NCBI GenBank assembly: GCA_964579295.1
Contig: CAZOGK010000012.1
Coordinates: 1-64,000 of the forward strand
DNA from: JAAYYY01 sp964579295
GTDB taxonomy: Bacteria > Chloroflexota > Anaerolineae > Promineifilales > Promineifilaceae
Length of the DNA: 64,000 bases
Direction: 5' to 3'
Position 1 is the stretch's first letter. Each line of letters begins with the position of its first letter. A program made the translations under genes and the position numbers. Below, piece by piece: positions 32,228 to 39,138 of this stretch. The notes beneath the pieces were generated by a model, which was not told the DNA's origin, made no database searches, and worked only from the letters and a program-made list of their open reading frames with translations.

Positions 32228-32261
32228 GCTCTCGCCTGGCGCAGCTGGGCCGGGCGAGAGC
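32228..32261 (-). promoter_or_regulatory. Hairpin between the gntR-type gene and korA
   Basis: Perfect 9-bp arms GCTCTCGCC/GGCGAGAGC with a 16-nt loop lie between the regulator stop and the korA ribosome site. No U-tract follows, so this is more likely an mRNA processing or attenuation element than a full terminator. Confidence 0.5.
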
Positions 32262-32267
32262 AATGCG

Positions 32268-32957
32268 TCACGACACGCCCCCGTCCCCGTTCGACGGTAC
32301 GCCGGAGACGGTAGGCAACAATTGGAAATGTTCGACGAGCAAACGCAGCCCGTCGTCAAAGTCACCGGCGGCGATGGCCGCCGCAATAGCCCGGTGATAA
32401 CGCCAGACCTCCAGCCAGTAGGCATAAGAGGCCAGCCGGGTTAACTCGCTGGCTTCGTAAATGTCCCAATAGGCCTCGAGCAAGCCGCGGACAAAAGGAT
32501 TATCGAGTCGACTAAAGACAGTCAGGTGGAAGGCGCGGTGCTCGGCGTTGGGGATGTGCACCGGCTCGCCCTCCAGCTTGGCATACGCCCGCTCCACGAG
32601 CTGCTGCAGCGTCGCTACGTCCTCGGCCGTCAGCCGGGCGACTGCTTCGGGCCAGAGGGCCGTCTCCAGGGCGCGGCGCACTTCGCTGAACTGGCGGAAG
32701 GTTGCTTCTTTGGCCGCCAGGGCAAAGAGGGCACTGTCGCGCACGGCCGGGAGAAAGTCGAAGGGCTCGCGCTGGGTGCCCACACGGGGACGGACGGAGA
32801 CCAGGCCGAGGCTGCGGGCAACTTCCAGCTGCTCGCGCAGCTTGCCTACACTGATGCCGATTTCCTGGCTCATGGCGGAAAGCGTGGGCAGCCGCTCGCC
32901 CGCCTGGATATTCTGGCCAAGGATATAGGTAAGGAGTTCCGAATCGAGCCGGGCCAT
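32268..32957 (-). CDS. GntR-family transcriptional regulator (FadR-like, FCD domain)
   Basis: A 229-residue DNA-binding regulator. The winged helix-turn-helix occupies residues 5-70 (L-S-A-M-S-Q-E-I-G-I-S.. G-L-V-S-V-R-P-R-V-G-T). It is followed by an all-helical FCD effector domain with E-V-R-R-A-L-E and H-R-A-F-H-L-T-V-F-S metal-site histidines. FCD regulators respond to small carboxylates such as pyruvate, lactate or citrate. Being upstream of and co-directional with korAB suggests control of 2-oxoacid oxidation (inference). A perfect palindrome abuts its start codon, so it probably represses itself. Confidence 0.88.
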   Translation of the reverse strand: MARLDSELLTYILGQNIQAGERLPTLSAMSQEIGISVGKLREQLEVARSLGLVSVRPRVGTQREPFDFLPAVRDSALFALAAKEATFRQFSEVRRALETALWPEAVARLTAEDVATLQQLVERAYAKLEGEPVHIPNAEHRAFHLTVFSRLDNPFVRGLLEAYWDIYEASELTRLASYAYWLEVWRYHRAIAAAIAAGDFDDGLRLLVEHFQLLPTVSGVPSNGDGGVS

Positions 32958-32974
32958 GATTTATCCAATAAATC
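32958..32974. promoter_or_regulatory. Palindromic operator at the gntR-type start codon
   Basis: GATTTAT-CCA-ATAAATC, perfect 7-bp arms with a 3-nt centre, directly next to the ATG (minus strand, 32957). It lies about 20 nt downstream of a TATAAT box, the expected place for an autorepressor site. Confidence 0.65.
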
Positions 32975-32994
32975 GAATCAATTCAGCACGCCTT

Positions 32995-33000
32995 ATTATA
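32995..33000 (-). promoter_or_regulatory. -10 box of the gntR-type gene
   Basis: Minus-strand TATAAT lies 37 nt upstream of the start codon. The -35 region is not recognisable, which would suit a regulated promoter. The palindrome at 32958-32974 falls in its 5' leader. Confidence 0.55.
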
Positions 33001-33141
33001 GCCGTTTTACCGCCGTAGGCCAGTGACGAACGTCACATCTTTAAGGTTCATCGTGGCGCTGAGCGGAAAAGGCGCGCCGGCTGCTCCCCACCTCTGGCGC
33101 CGGTGTGATGAGCGGGGCGTGAGAAGGCGCGGCCCGGCTGG

Positions 33142-33762
33142 TCAGCCGGCGAAGCGCACCACCTCGCCCAGAGGCCGGCGCTCCTTTACGCGCTCCTGCG
33201 CCGGATAACCCAGGGTAATCAACCCCTGCGGCTCCCAGCCTGCCGGCAGCTCCAGGACGCGGCGGACCGTCTCCTGGGCAAAGAGCGGGGCGCACAGCCA
33301 GCAGCCGCCCAGCCCCAGCGCGTGCGCCGCCAGCAGCAGGTTTTGCCCGGCCATCGCGGTGCTCTGCACCGCCATGAGCCGCTCGTTCCGCTGGCGCCGC
33401 TCGTCGGGGTAATGGTCCATGTCGGCCATCGTCAGGCAGACGACGATGAGCAGCGGCGCGCCGCTCAGCCGGCGGTAGGAGCGGGCGACGTCGGCGGCGA
33501 TGACTTCTTCCGGCACCCCATCCGCTTCCAGGTCGGCGCGCAGGCGCGCGCCCATGGCCTCTGCCAGGCGGATGCGCGCCGCGGCCGATTCCACCACGGC
33601 AAAACGCCAGGGCTGGCGATTGTGAGCCGAGGGCGCCCAGGCCGCCGCGCGCAATAGCTCTTCCAGCAGATCAGCCGGCACCGGCTCCGCCCGATAGCGG
33701 CGGATGGAGCGGCGTGCGGCGATAGCATCCAGGACGGCGCGCGCCCGATCGTCGGCCCCCAT
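33142..33762 (-). CDS. Nitroreductase-family flavoprotein
   Basis: A 206-residue FMN-binding protein. R-R-S-I-R-R-Y near residue 17, A-P-S-A-H-N-R-Q-P-W near 45 and L-G-G-C-W-L-C-A-P near 150 place it in the nitroreductase/FMN-dependent family that includes the C-terminal domain of F420 gamma-glutamyl ligase. Members reduce nitro compounds, quinones or F420-pathway intermediates using NAD(P)H or F420. Because F420-type LLM enzymes occur in this genome, a link to F420 is possible but unproven. The ATG overlaps the stop of the upstream methyltransferase (TGATG), making it the last gene of a four-gene operon. Confidence 0.87.
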   Translation of the reverse strand: MGADDRARAVLDAIAARRSIRRYRAEPVPADLLEELLRAAAWAPSAHNRQPWRFAVVESAAARIRLAEAMGARLRADLEADGVPEEVIAADVARSYRRLSGAPLLIVVCLTMADMDHYPDERRQRNERLMAVQSTAMAGQNLLLAAHALGLGGCWLCAPLFAQETVRRVLELPAGWEPQGLITLGYPAQERVKERRPLGEVVRFAG

Positions 33763-34544
33763 CAGTCGTTCCAGCAGCGGAAGACGCCGGTTAGCTTATT
33801 CACGCGGAAGGCGCCATTTTCGGCGATCTCCAGTTCCAGCCGCTCGCGCAGAAGCGCCCACAGCTCCTCGTCGTCCTCATCGAAACCGCCTATGGAGCGA
33901 GGGCTGGTAGCGACGTAGTCGATCACCGGCTGGACTTCGCGGAAGACCAGCGCGCTGGATAGGTCGATGCGTTGTACGTGCGCGAAGTGGCGCTGAAGGA
34001 AGGCGGCGCCATTCTCCAGGGTAAACGCAAGAAGGCCCCACGCCGGCTCATAATCGCGGCCAAGATGTGTCGAGACCCGCTGCACGAGCCGGGGCAGCTC
34101 CATCATGGTGCTGGCGCTATTTGTTGCTGCCAGCAGCACACCGCCCGCCCGCAACACGCGCGCAAACTCTGCCAGCGCCCTGTCTTTATCGGGCACATGA
34201 TAGATCATATGGTTCGCCAGCAGGACGTCGACGCTGTTGCCGGCGAGCGGCAGGCGATTTGCGTCCAGATTGACGCGCGCCGGCGCAGCTACTACCTGCA
34301 ACATGCCCAGAGATAAGTCGCCGGCCACGTAATGGGGCGTGCGTGCCCGCACGGCCTCGACGTAAGCGCCCGCTCCACAGCCCACGTCTACGACCAGCTC
34401 GTCGCCGCGCCACTCGACCTGATCGAGTACCCAGGCCATGAAGTCGCGTTTGGGCTCTGTATAAAGCTCATGCGTGCGGATGCGGGTTGCGAGGTTTGTA
34501 TCGGTGGCGTATTGCTCCTGGACGAAACGGCTATCATCATACAT
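33762..34544 (-). CDS. Class I SAM-dependent methyltransferase
   Basis: A 260-residue methyltransferase. Motif I V-V-D-V-G-C-G-A-G-A-Y lies near residue 46. A-G-D-L-S-L-G-M-L follows, with N-L-D-A-N-R-L-P-L, then A-N-H-M-I-Y-H-V-P-D at motif IV, placing it in the type-11 small-molecule group. The substrate is unknown. The frame is open 80 codons upstream over the GNAT gene, but the ATG at 34544 has GAAGGAAG about 8 nt upstream and is where homology starts. It ends in a TGATG overlap with the nitroreductase gene and lies 13 nt after the acetyltransferase gene in the same operon. Confidence 0.86.
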   Translation of the reverse strand: MYDDSRFVQEQYATDTNLATRIRTHELYTEPKRDFMAWVLDQVEWRGDELVVDVGCGAGAYVEAVRARTPHYVAGDLSLGMLQVVAAPARVNLDANRLPLAGNSVDVLLANHMIYHVPDKDRALAEFARVLRAGGVLLAATNSASTMMELPRLVQRVSTHLGRDYEPAWGLLAFTLENGAAFLQRHFAHVQRIDLSSALVFREVQPVIDYVATSPRSIGGFDEDDEELWALLRERLELEIAENGAFRVNKLTGVFRCWND

Positions 34545-34557
34545 TCGTCTACTTCCT

Positions 34558-35076
34558 TCACTCGGGCGGCCAGGGTGGCCGGGCCAGCAGGATGGCGCGC
34601 ACGCCGCTGGGAAAGCGCAGCAGCCGTTGCGCGCGGAAGCCCAGACGCCGGTAGAGGGCCAGGGCGCGCTCGTTGTCGAGGCGTACTGCCAGCTCCAGCC
34701 GCTGCGCCCCGGCGGCGACGGCCAGCGCTCCCAGCACGCGCACCAGGGCCGTCCCCAGCCCCTGCCCGCGCAACGCGGCGGCAACCGTCAGATCGGCAAT
34801 CTCGGCGACGGTGTCACTATAGCTGATAACCTGCCCGCTGGCGACGGGACGCGCTGGCTCGCCGGCGTGGGCCAGCACCTGCAGGAGCCGGCCCGATTCC
34901 TGCAGGCGTAACGCGCTGTCATAGCGGGCAGCGAAGTCATGGAATGGCTCGTCGGGGAAGCAGCCGGCGTGCAGCGCCGCCAGATCGGCGCGGGTAGCCA
35001 GGCGGAAGCGAACAGGGATGGGCAGTGGCGCCGGCGGTTGGAGCAGTTCTGGAGCGGGGGTCGGCGAAAAATTCAA
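34558..35076 (-). CDS. GNAT-family N-acetyltransferase
   Basis: A 172-residue acetyl-CoA-dependent acetyltransferase. The CoA-binding motif A reads L-R-G-Q-G-L-G-T-A-L-V near residues 118-128, and N-E-R-A-L-A-L-Y-R-R-L-G-F follows at motif B. The first 20 residues are proline-rich and probably disordered. The acceptor substrate is unknown. It lies 5 nt after the sugar-phosphate-isomerase-like gene and 13 nt before the methyltransferase, so it is second in a four-gene minus-strand operon. Confidence 0.84.
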   Translation of the reverse strand: MNFSPTPAPELLQPPAPLPIPVRFRLATRADLAALHAGCFPDEPFHDFAARYDSALRLQESGRLLQVLAHAGEPARPVASGQVISYSDTVAEIADLTVAAALRGQGLGTALVRVLGALAVAAGAQRLELAVRLDNERALALYRRLGFRAQRLLRFPSGVRAILLARPPWPPE

Positions 35077-35081
35077 GCAGG

Positions 35082-35861
35082 TCAGGCCAGATCGAAAAAC
35101 GAGAGGCTGGACGAGATGGTCTCCCAGGTGGGCATCTCCAACGTCAGGAGCGGCGGCGACGGTAAGGCCCGTAGCTGGCGCAGGATGTCATGATAGTCGA
35201 TGATGCCCGTGTCCAGCGGGAGATGCTTATCGAGGATGCCATCCGTGTTGTTGAGGTGACAGACCCGCAAATAGGGCCCCAGCACGCTAATCCAGTGGCT
35301 CAGCGGCGCCTGCGAGAAGAGAGCCGCGTGCGACAGATCCAGGCAGGCGCGTATGGCCGGATGATCGACCGCCGCCAGAACTTCGTAGAGGATTTCTGGC
35401 TCAGGCGACCACATATTCTCCAGCAGTACAATGAGGCCGCGCGCGGCGACTTCCTCGACCAACGGCCGCCAGAAGGCTACCTGCCGCTCGTGCCAGCCGT
35501 CCCGGTAGTTAGCCAGCTTCCAGCCGCCCATATAATTGGCGTGAAAAATAATGTAGTCTCCCCCGAGGCGAGCGGCAATATCGATGCCCTGCCGATAGCG
35601 GCGCAAGGTCAGCGCTGTCACTTCGGGATCGAGGCTGGCGGAAATCATGTCGTAAAAGGCGCCGTGGAAGCCGAGGGAGCCGGAGAAGCCCGCAAGCTGA
35701 GACTGATAGTGGGAGACTGCCCGCTCAGCCTCGCCCTGGCTGCTGAGGAGCGCCGGATCGGCGAACATATGCAGCTCTAGCCCGCCGCCAACCCGCTGGG
35801 CAAGAGGTCGGTAAGCGGCGATGTCTTCCTGGGAGTAAGCGGTGAATGAAACCCGGTCCAT
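35082..35861 (-). CDS. Sugar phosphate isomerase/epimerase-like TIM barrel (AP endonuclease 2 superfamily)
   Basis: A 259-residue xylose-isomerase-like TIM barrel. Probable metal ligands lie in V-L-L-E-N-M, C-L-D-L-S-H, H-L-N-N-T-D-G, D-Y-H-D-I and L-T-L-E-M, in the order typical of the family. Members isomerise sugars or inositols, or cut abasic DNA; the H-L-N-N-T-D-G motif leans towards sugar or hydroxypyruvate-isomerase-like enzymes. I start at the ATG at 35861, where homology begins. The open frame continues 42 codons upstream to a TTG inside a hairpin, which is unlikely. It is first in the operon that continues with GNAT, methyltransferase and nitroreductase. Confidence 0.8.
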   Translation of the reverse strand: MDRVSFTAYSQEDIAAYRPLAQRVGGGLELHMFADPALLSSQGEAERAVSHYQSQLAGFSGSLGFHGAFYDMISASLDPEVTALTLRRYRQGIDIAARLGGDYIIFHANYMGGWKLANYRDGWHERQVAFWRPLVEEVAARGLIVLLENMWSPEPEILYEVLAAVDHPAIRACLDLSHAALFSQAPLSHWISVLGPYLRVCHLNNTDGILDKHLPLDTGIIDYHDILRQLRALPSPPLLTLEMPTWETISSSLSFFDLA

Positions 35862-35971
35862 CTTCGTGTGCGGGAAAAACGTTAACTGATTGAACACGTT
35901 CTGGCAACCAGCGGTGGGCCAGCCGTGGTTGTTTGTGATTCCCTCCCACTCTCGGCCTCGGTTCCTAACAC

Positions 35972-35996
35972 AAAAAGCCTTGCGCAAGGCAAGGCT
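35972..35996 (-). terminator. Intrinsic-terminator-like hairpin upstream of the sugar-isomerase operon
   Basis: Stem AGCCTTG/CAAGGCT with a 7-nt loop, followed on the minus strand by TTTTTG. No minus-strand gene ends just upstream, so it may attenuate the operon leader or block antisense transcription from the divergent promoter. Confidence 0.55.
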
Positions 35997-36148
35997 CCTT
36001 GTGGGAAGAGGAGAAAAAAGGAGGACTTCTTGATCAATTTGCAGTTTTCCCGGCGCAACGCTGGCCAGAGGGTGATGGGCCTGTTGTTCCGGTCCCTGCC
36101 AATCTATTGTCCAGTATAGATGAGAGCGCGGATGCGGTCAGGAAAGTT

Positions 36149-36157
36149 TGTTACAAT
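36149..36157 (+). promoter_or_regulatory. Extended -10 promoter of the zinc-ribbon gene
   Basis: TGTTACAAT, an extended -10 element. Transcription would start near 36164, inside the palindrome. The leader to the GTG at 36206 would be about 40 nt. Confidence 0.55.
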
Positions 36158-36159
36158 CA

Positions 36160-36181
36160 AAGTGTAAATTACTTTACACTT
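36160..36181. promoter_or_regulatory. Palindromic operator overlapping the transcription start
   Basis: Perfect 9-bp arms AAGTGTAAA/TTTACACTT around a 4-nt centre (TTAC). It overlaps the predicted transcription start of the zinc-ribbon gene, a classical repressor site. The binding regulator is not identifiable. Confidence 0.65.
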
Positions 36182-36205
36182 GTCTCGTGGGAAAGGACTT
36201 TGAGC

Positions 36206-37012
36206 GTGCGCTGCGCCATCTGTGATCAGGCCCTACTGGAAGATGAACCTGTCTGCTGGCAGTGCGGCAGCCCCGTAGCCCCGCGCCCCGCGCCCGACGC
36301 GCCTGTCGCACCGGTCGCCGAACCCCAATGGCCCATTCCGCGCCCAGAGCGCAAGCTCGCACAGCGCCGGGTCTACGTGACGCTGGGCATCCTGATCGTC
36401 GGCGCGGTCCTGCTCTTTGCCGCCTACCGGGCGCGCCAGCCCAACGCCGAGCGTAACGGCGCTACGGCGCCGCCCGGTTGGGCCTGGGTCGGGGGCGGCA
36501 GCGCCGGCTTCACGCTGCTGCTGCCAGAGCGGTGGGAGGTCGTCAGCGCCCGCAGCGAACGCCAGGAAGTTAATCTCGCCAGCATGGTAGCTGACACGGC
36601 AGCGCTCAGCAGCGCGCTGCAGCCGCTGAGCGAAGCGGATACCAGCCTGCGCCCGGTGCTGTATGCCCATGGCCCCTTGCTGGAGGTTCCCTGGGAAAAT
36701 GGGCAGGCGCTGGTCGCGCGCAGCCCCAATCTGAACCAGCTAGAGAACGGCGCGATCGTTGCGCTGGCGCAGCAACTGGCGCGGGAGATGGCGCTAGAGC
36801 TGGACGCGGCGCGCGTGGTGGGCAGCCGCGCGCAGGGCTACGTCTATCTCAGCCTGAACGGCGAAGTCGAGGGCGCTCCCCGGCGCTGCCAGCAGCGAAT
36901 CTATCCGGGGCCCGTGGAGGCGCTGCTCATCGTCGCCTGCGCGCGACCGGATGCCGGCTTCCAGGAGACGGTTAACCAGATCCTGGCCAGTTTCCAGCCG
37001 CTTGCGCCTTAG
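36206..37012 (+). CDS. Zinc-ribbon, single-pass membrane protein
   Basis: A 268-residue protein. An N-terminal zinc ribbon C-A-I-C..C-W-Q-C-G (residues 3-22) is followed by a Pro/Ala linker, one transmembrane helix (about 54-73) and a 190-residue extracytoplasmic domain with F-T-L-L-L-P-E-R-W-E-V, a pattern of PsbP/DUF1795-like lipoprotein domains. The function is unknown. A cytoplasmic metal or thiol sensor joined to an exported domain is conceivable. The GTG at 36206 has AAAGGA 8 nt upstream; a TTG at 36200 is too close to it. The promoter region carries a perfect palindrome, so expression is probably regulated. DUF1385 follows but has its own promoter. Confidence 0.78.
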   Translation: MRCAICDQALLEDEPVCWQCGSPVAPRPAPDAPVAPVAEPQWPIPRPERKLAQRRVYVTLGILIVGAVLLFAAYRARQPNAERNGATAPPGWAWVGGGSAGFTLLLPERWEVVSARSERQEVNLASMVADTAALSSALQPLSEADTSLRPVLYAHGPLLEVPWENGQALVARSPNLNQLENGAIVALAQQLAREMALELDAARVVGSRAQGYVYLSLNGEVEGAPRRCQQRIYPGPVEALLIVACARPDAGFQETVNQILASFQPLAP

Positions 37013-37035
37013 TCGCCGGCCAGCCTTCCCTGACC

Positions 37036-37064
37036 TTGACGCTCCCCTACCCCCCCAGTACAAT
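37036..37064 (+). promoter_or_regulatory. Leaderless promoter of the DUF1385 gene
   Basis: TTGACG, exactly 17 nt, then TACAAT. The ATG at 37072 starts 7 nt after the -10, at the expected transcription start. This is the clearest leaderless arrangement in the window. Confidence 0.75.
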
Positions 37065-37071
37065 CGGCCTC

Positions 37072-38073
37072 ATGTCCAATTCTGAGCAAGCTCCCCGTGC
37101 TAAGGGTAGTTTTAACTACGGCGGCCAGGCAGTCATCGAGGGCGTCATGATGCGCGGCTCGCGTGCGCTGGCCGTGGCCGTGCGCGACCCACAGGGGCAG
37201 ATCGTCGTCCACACCGAACCGCTTGACGCCCGTATTTACGGCGGCAAGGTGGCGCGCATTCCCTTTCTGCGCGGCCTGACCCTCCTCTGGGATGCGCTCG
37301 GCCTGGGGATCAAGGCGCTTATGTTCTCGGCGAACGTGGCGCTGGCCGAGGAAGAGCAGGAAGAGGAGGCGCCGCACAGCGTGTTCGAAGGGCCGGCCCA
37401 GTGGGGAACCGTTCTCTTATCTCTGTCCCTTTCCATTCTGCTCTTTTTCCTCTTTCCGGCCTTCGTCGGCGATGTCGCCGTGCGCTGGCTGCGTCTCGAG
37501 CCGGCGCCGGTGCTAAGCAACGTCGTCGAAGGCGTTGTCCGCCTGCTGCTGCTCATCGGCTACATCCGCGCCATCAGCCTCATGCCTGACATTCGCCGGC
37601 TGTTCGGCTACCACGGCGCCGAGCATAAGACGATCAACGCCTACGAGGCCGGCGCCCCGCTGACGCCGGAGCAGGTGTCGCACTTCTCGCTGGAACACCC
37701 GCGCTGCGGCACCGCCTTTCTGCTGACTGTGGTTATCATTTCGATTCTCGTCTATACCCTACTACCGCCCATGTCGCTGCCGGTCCGGCTGCTTTCCCGC
37801 GTCCTGCTGCTACCGCTCATTGCGGGCATCGCCTATGAGTTCATCCGCTTTACAGCTCGCCATCAGGGAAATCCGCTGATCCGTCTGCTGACACGGCCCA
37901 ACCTGGCTATGCAGCGGCTGACAACGCGCGAGCCGGAGCCGGAGATGCTGGAAGTCGCCATTCTGGCGCTGCAGGAGGTGCTGGCCTACGAAGCCAGCAG
38001 CCTGCCGGTGCGCAGCGGCGACGTTCTGGCGAGTACGGCGCCGGAAGACGTGGACGCCGCGCTCCCTGCCTGA
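37072..38073 (+). CDS. DUF1385 (YqhQ-like) membrane protein
   Basis: A 333-residue protein of the DUF1385/YqhQ family. The hallmark N-terminal Y-G-G-Q-A-V-I-E-G-V-M-M-R-G lies near residue 17. F-G-Y-H-G-A-E-H-K-T-I-N-A-Y-E near 185, S-L-E-H-P-R-C-G-T near 215 and four or so transmembrane helices follow. The histidine/glutamate/cysteine motifs look like a conserved metal or catalytic site, but no biochemical function is established. The GTG or TTG starts further up are unnecessary: the ATG at 37072 lies 7 nt after a consensus promoter and is probably translated without a leader. Confidence 0.9.
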   Translation: MSNSEQAPRAKGSFNYGGQAVIEGVMMRGSRALAVAVRDPQGQIVVHTEPLDARIYGGKVARIPFLRGLTLLWDALGLGIKALMFSANVALAEEEQEEEAPHSVFEGPAQWGTVLLSLSLSILLFFLFPAFVGDVAVRWLRLEPAPVLSNVVEGVVRLLLLIGYIRAISLMPDIRRLFGYHGAEHKTINAYEAGAPLTPEQVSHFSLEHPRCGTAFLLTVVIISILVYTLLPPMSLPVRLLSRVLLLPLIAGIAYEFIRFTARHQGNPLIRLLTRPNLAMQRLTTREPEPEMLEVAILALQEVLAYEASSLPVRSGDVLASTAPEDVDAALPA

Positions 38074-38138
38074 CCCCTTACCCACCCTGTGAACCACTCC
38101 AGTCATCCAACTAGCCAACGAAAAGCGAGGGAAAACAG

Positions 38139-39083
38139 ATGAAAAACAAGGTCGCGTTGTACGGAGCCGGCAACGTGGGGGCTACCACCGCCCACTGGCT
38201 GGCGCAAATGGAGATTGCCGATCTGGTCCTCTTCGACATTTTTGGTCAGATTGGCGCCGGCAAGGCGCTGGACCTGTATCAGTCCGGGCCGCCAATTGGG
38301 TTCGACGGCCGCATCTACGGCAGCAACGACCCTGGCATCATCGCGGGCGCCGACATCGTGGTCGTCACCGCTGGGGTGCCGCGCAAGAAAGACCCGGCGA
38401 CGGGCAAGTTCCCCAGCCGGGACGAGCTGGTGAAGATCAACCAGGAGGTGATGGAAGAGGTAGCGCAGAATATTAAGACGCACGCGCCTGACAGCATCGT
38501 CGTCCTGGTGACGAACCCGCTCGACGCCATGGCGCACGTCATGCTGCACAAGACAGGCTTCGATCCGCGGCGGGTCATCGGCCAGGCCGGCGCGCTGGAC
38601 ACGGCGCGCTACAAGACATTTATCGCCGAGGAGCTGGGCGTGAGCGTCGAGGACGTGCACGGCATCGTACTCGGCGGCCACGGCGACACGATGGTGCCCC
38701 TGCCGCGCCTGACCTCGGTCGCCGGCATTCCGGTCACCGAGCTGATCAGCCAGGAACGTCTGGATGCGATCATAGAGCGCACGCGCAAGGGCGGCGGCGA
38801 GATCGTCGGCCTGCTCGGCTACAGCGGCTACTATGCCCCGGCCGCCGGCACCGCCATTATGGTCGAGTCAATCCTTAAGGACAAGAAGCGGGTTATTCCC
38901 AGCGCCGTCTACACCCAGGGCGAATACGGCTACCAGGATCTCTTTATCGGCCTGCCCGCCGTACTGGGTCGCGAGGGCGTGGAACAGATCATCGAGTTCG
39001 AGCTGACCGCCGAAGAGCGGGCCATGCTCGACCATTCCGCCGAGGCCGTGCGCTCGGTGGTGGACGTACTCGGCTACGGCTAA
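38139..39083 (+). CDS. mdh: Malate dehydrogenase (LDH-like type)
   Basis: A 314-residue NAD-dependent enzyme interconverting malate and oxaloacetate in the citric acid cycle. G-A-G-N-V-G near residue 9 binds NAD, and D33 at the end of the second strand selects NAD over NADP. A-G-V-P-R-K-K-D carries the substrate-closing arginine, T-N-P-L-D is near residue 130, and G-G-H-G-D near 182 supplies the catalytic histidine. The size and the R-K-K-D loop match the lactate-dehydrogenase-like malate dehydrogenases of Chloroflexus. GGGAAA precedes the ATG. A good terminator follows, so it is monocistronic. Confidence 0.94.
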   Translation: MKNKVALYGAGNVGATTAHWLAQMEIADLVLFDIFGQIGAGKALDLYQSGPPIGFDGRIYGSNDPGIIAGADIVVVTAGVPRKKDPATGKFPSRDELVKINQEVMEEVAQNIKTHAPDSIVVLVTNPLDAMAHVMLHKTGFDPRRVIGQAGALDTARYKTFIAEELGVSVEDVHGIVLGGHGDTMVPLPRLTSVAGIPVTELISQERLDAIIERTRKGGGEIVGLLGYSGYYAPAAGTAIMVESILKDKKRVIPSAVYTQGEYGYQDLFIGLPAVLGREGVEQIIEFELTAEERAMLDHSAEAVRSVVDVLGYG

Positions 39084-39107
39084 CAGCGTCTCTGCCAACA
39101 CGTAACA

Positions 39108-39137
39108 GGCCCTTGCCCACCGGCGAGGGCCTTTTTT
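39108..39137 (+). terminator. Intrinsic terminator of mdh
   Basis: A 10-bp stem GGCCCTTGCC/GGCGAGGGCC (one G-T pair) with a 4-nt loop, followed by six T. It ends next to the stop of the convergent acetyltransferase gene. Confidence 0.88.
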
Positions 39138-39138
39138 G

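Larger units (their letters stand above)
35862..36205. other. Divergent intergenic region (344 bp)
   Basis: This lies between the minus-strand sugar-isomerase operon and the plus-strand zinc-ribbon gene. It holds a hairpin (35976-35996), an isolated strong ribosome-site-like sequence with a 29-codon TTG-initiated frame (36030-36119, doubtful), an extended -10 promoter and a perfect palindrome (36160-36181). GC content is lower than in the genes around it. No known RNA family is recognised. Confidence 0.7.

Noticed and set aside
30798..32444. A 548-codon open frame antisense to korA
   Set aside because: A shadow of a well-supported KorA gene; it also crosses into the gntR-type gene, with no ribosome site or domain.
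36030..36119. A 29-codon TTG-initiated frame after a strong AAAGGAGG
   Set aside because: Good ribosome-site spacing, but a TTG start, no promoter just upstream, and no recognisable peptide; more likely chance in an AT-richer spacer.
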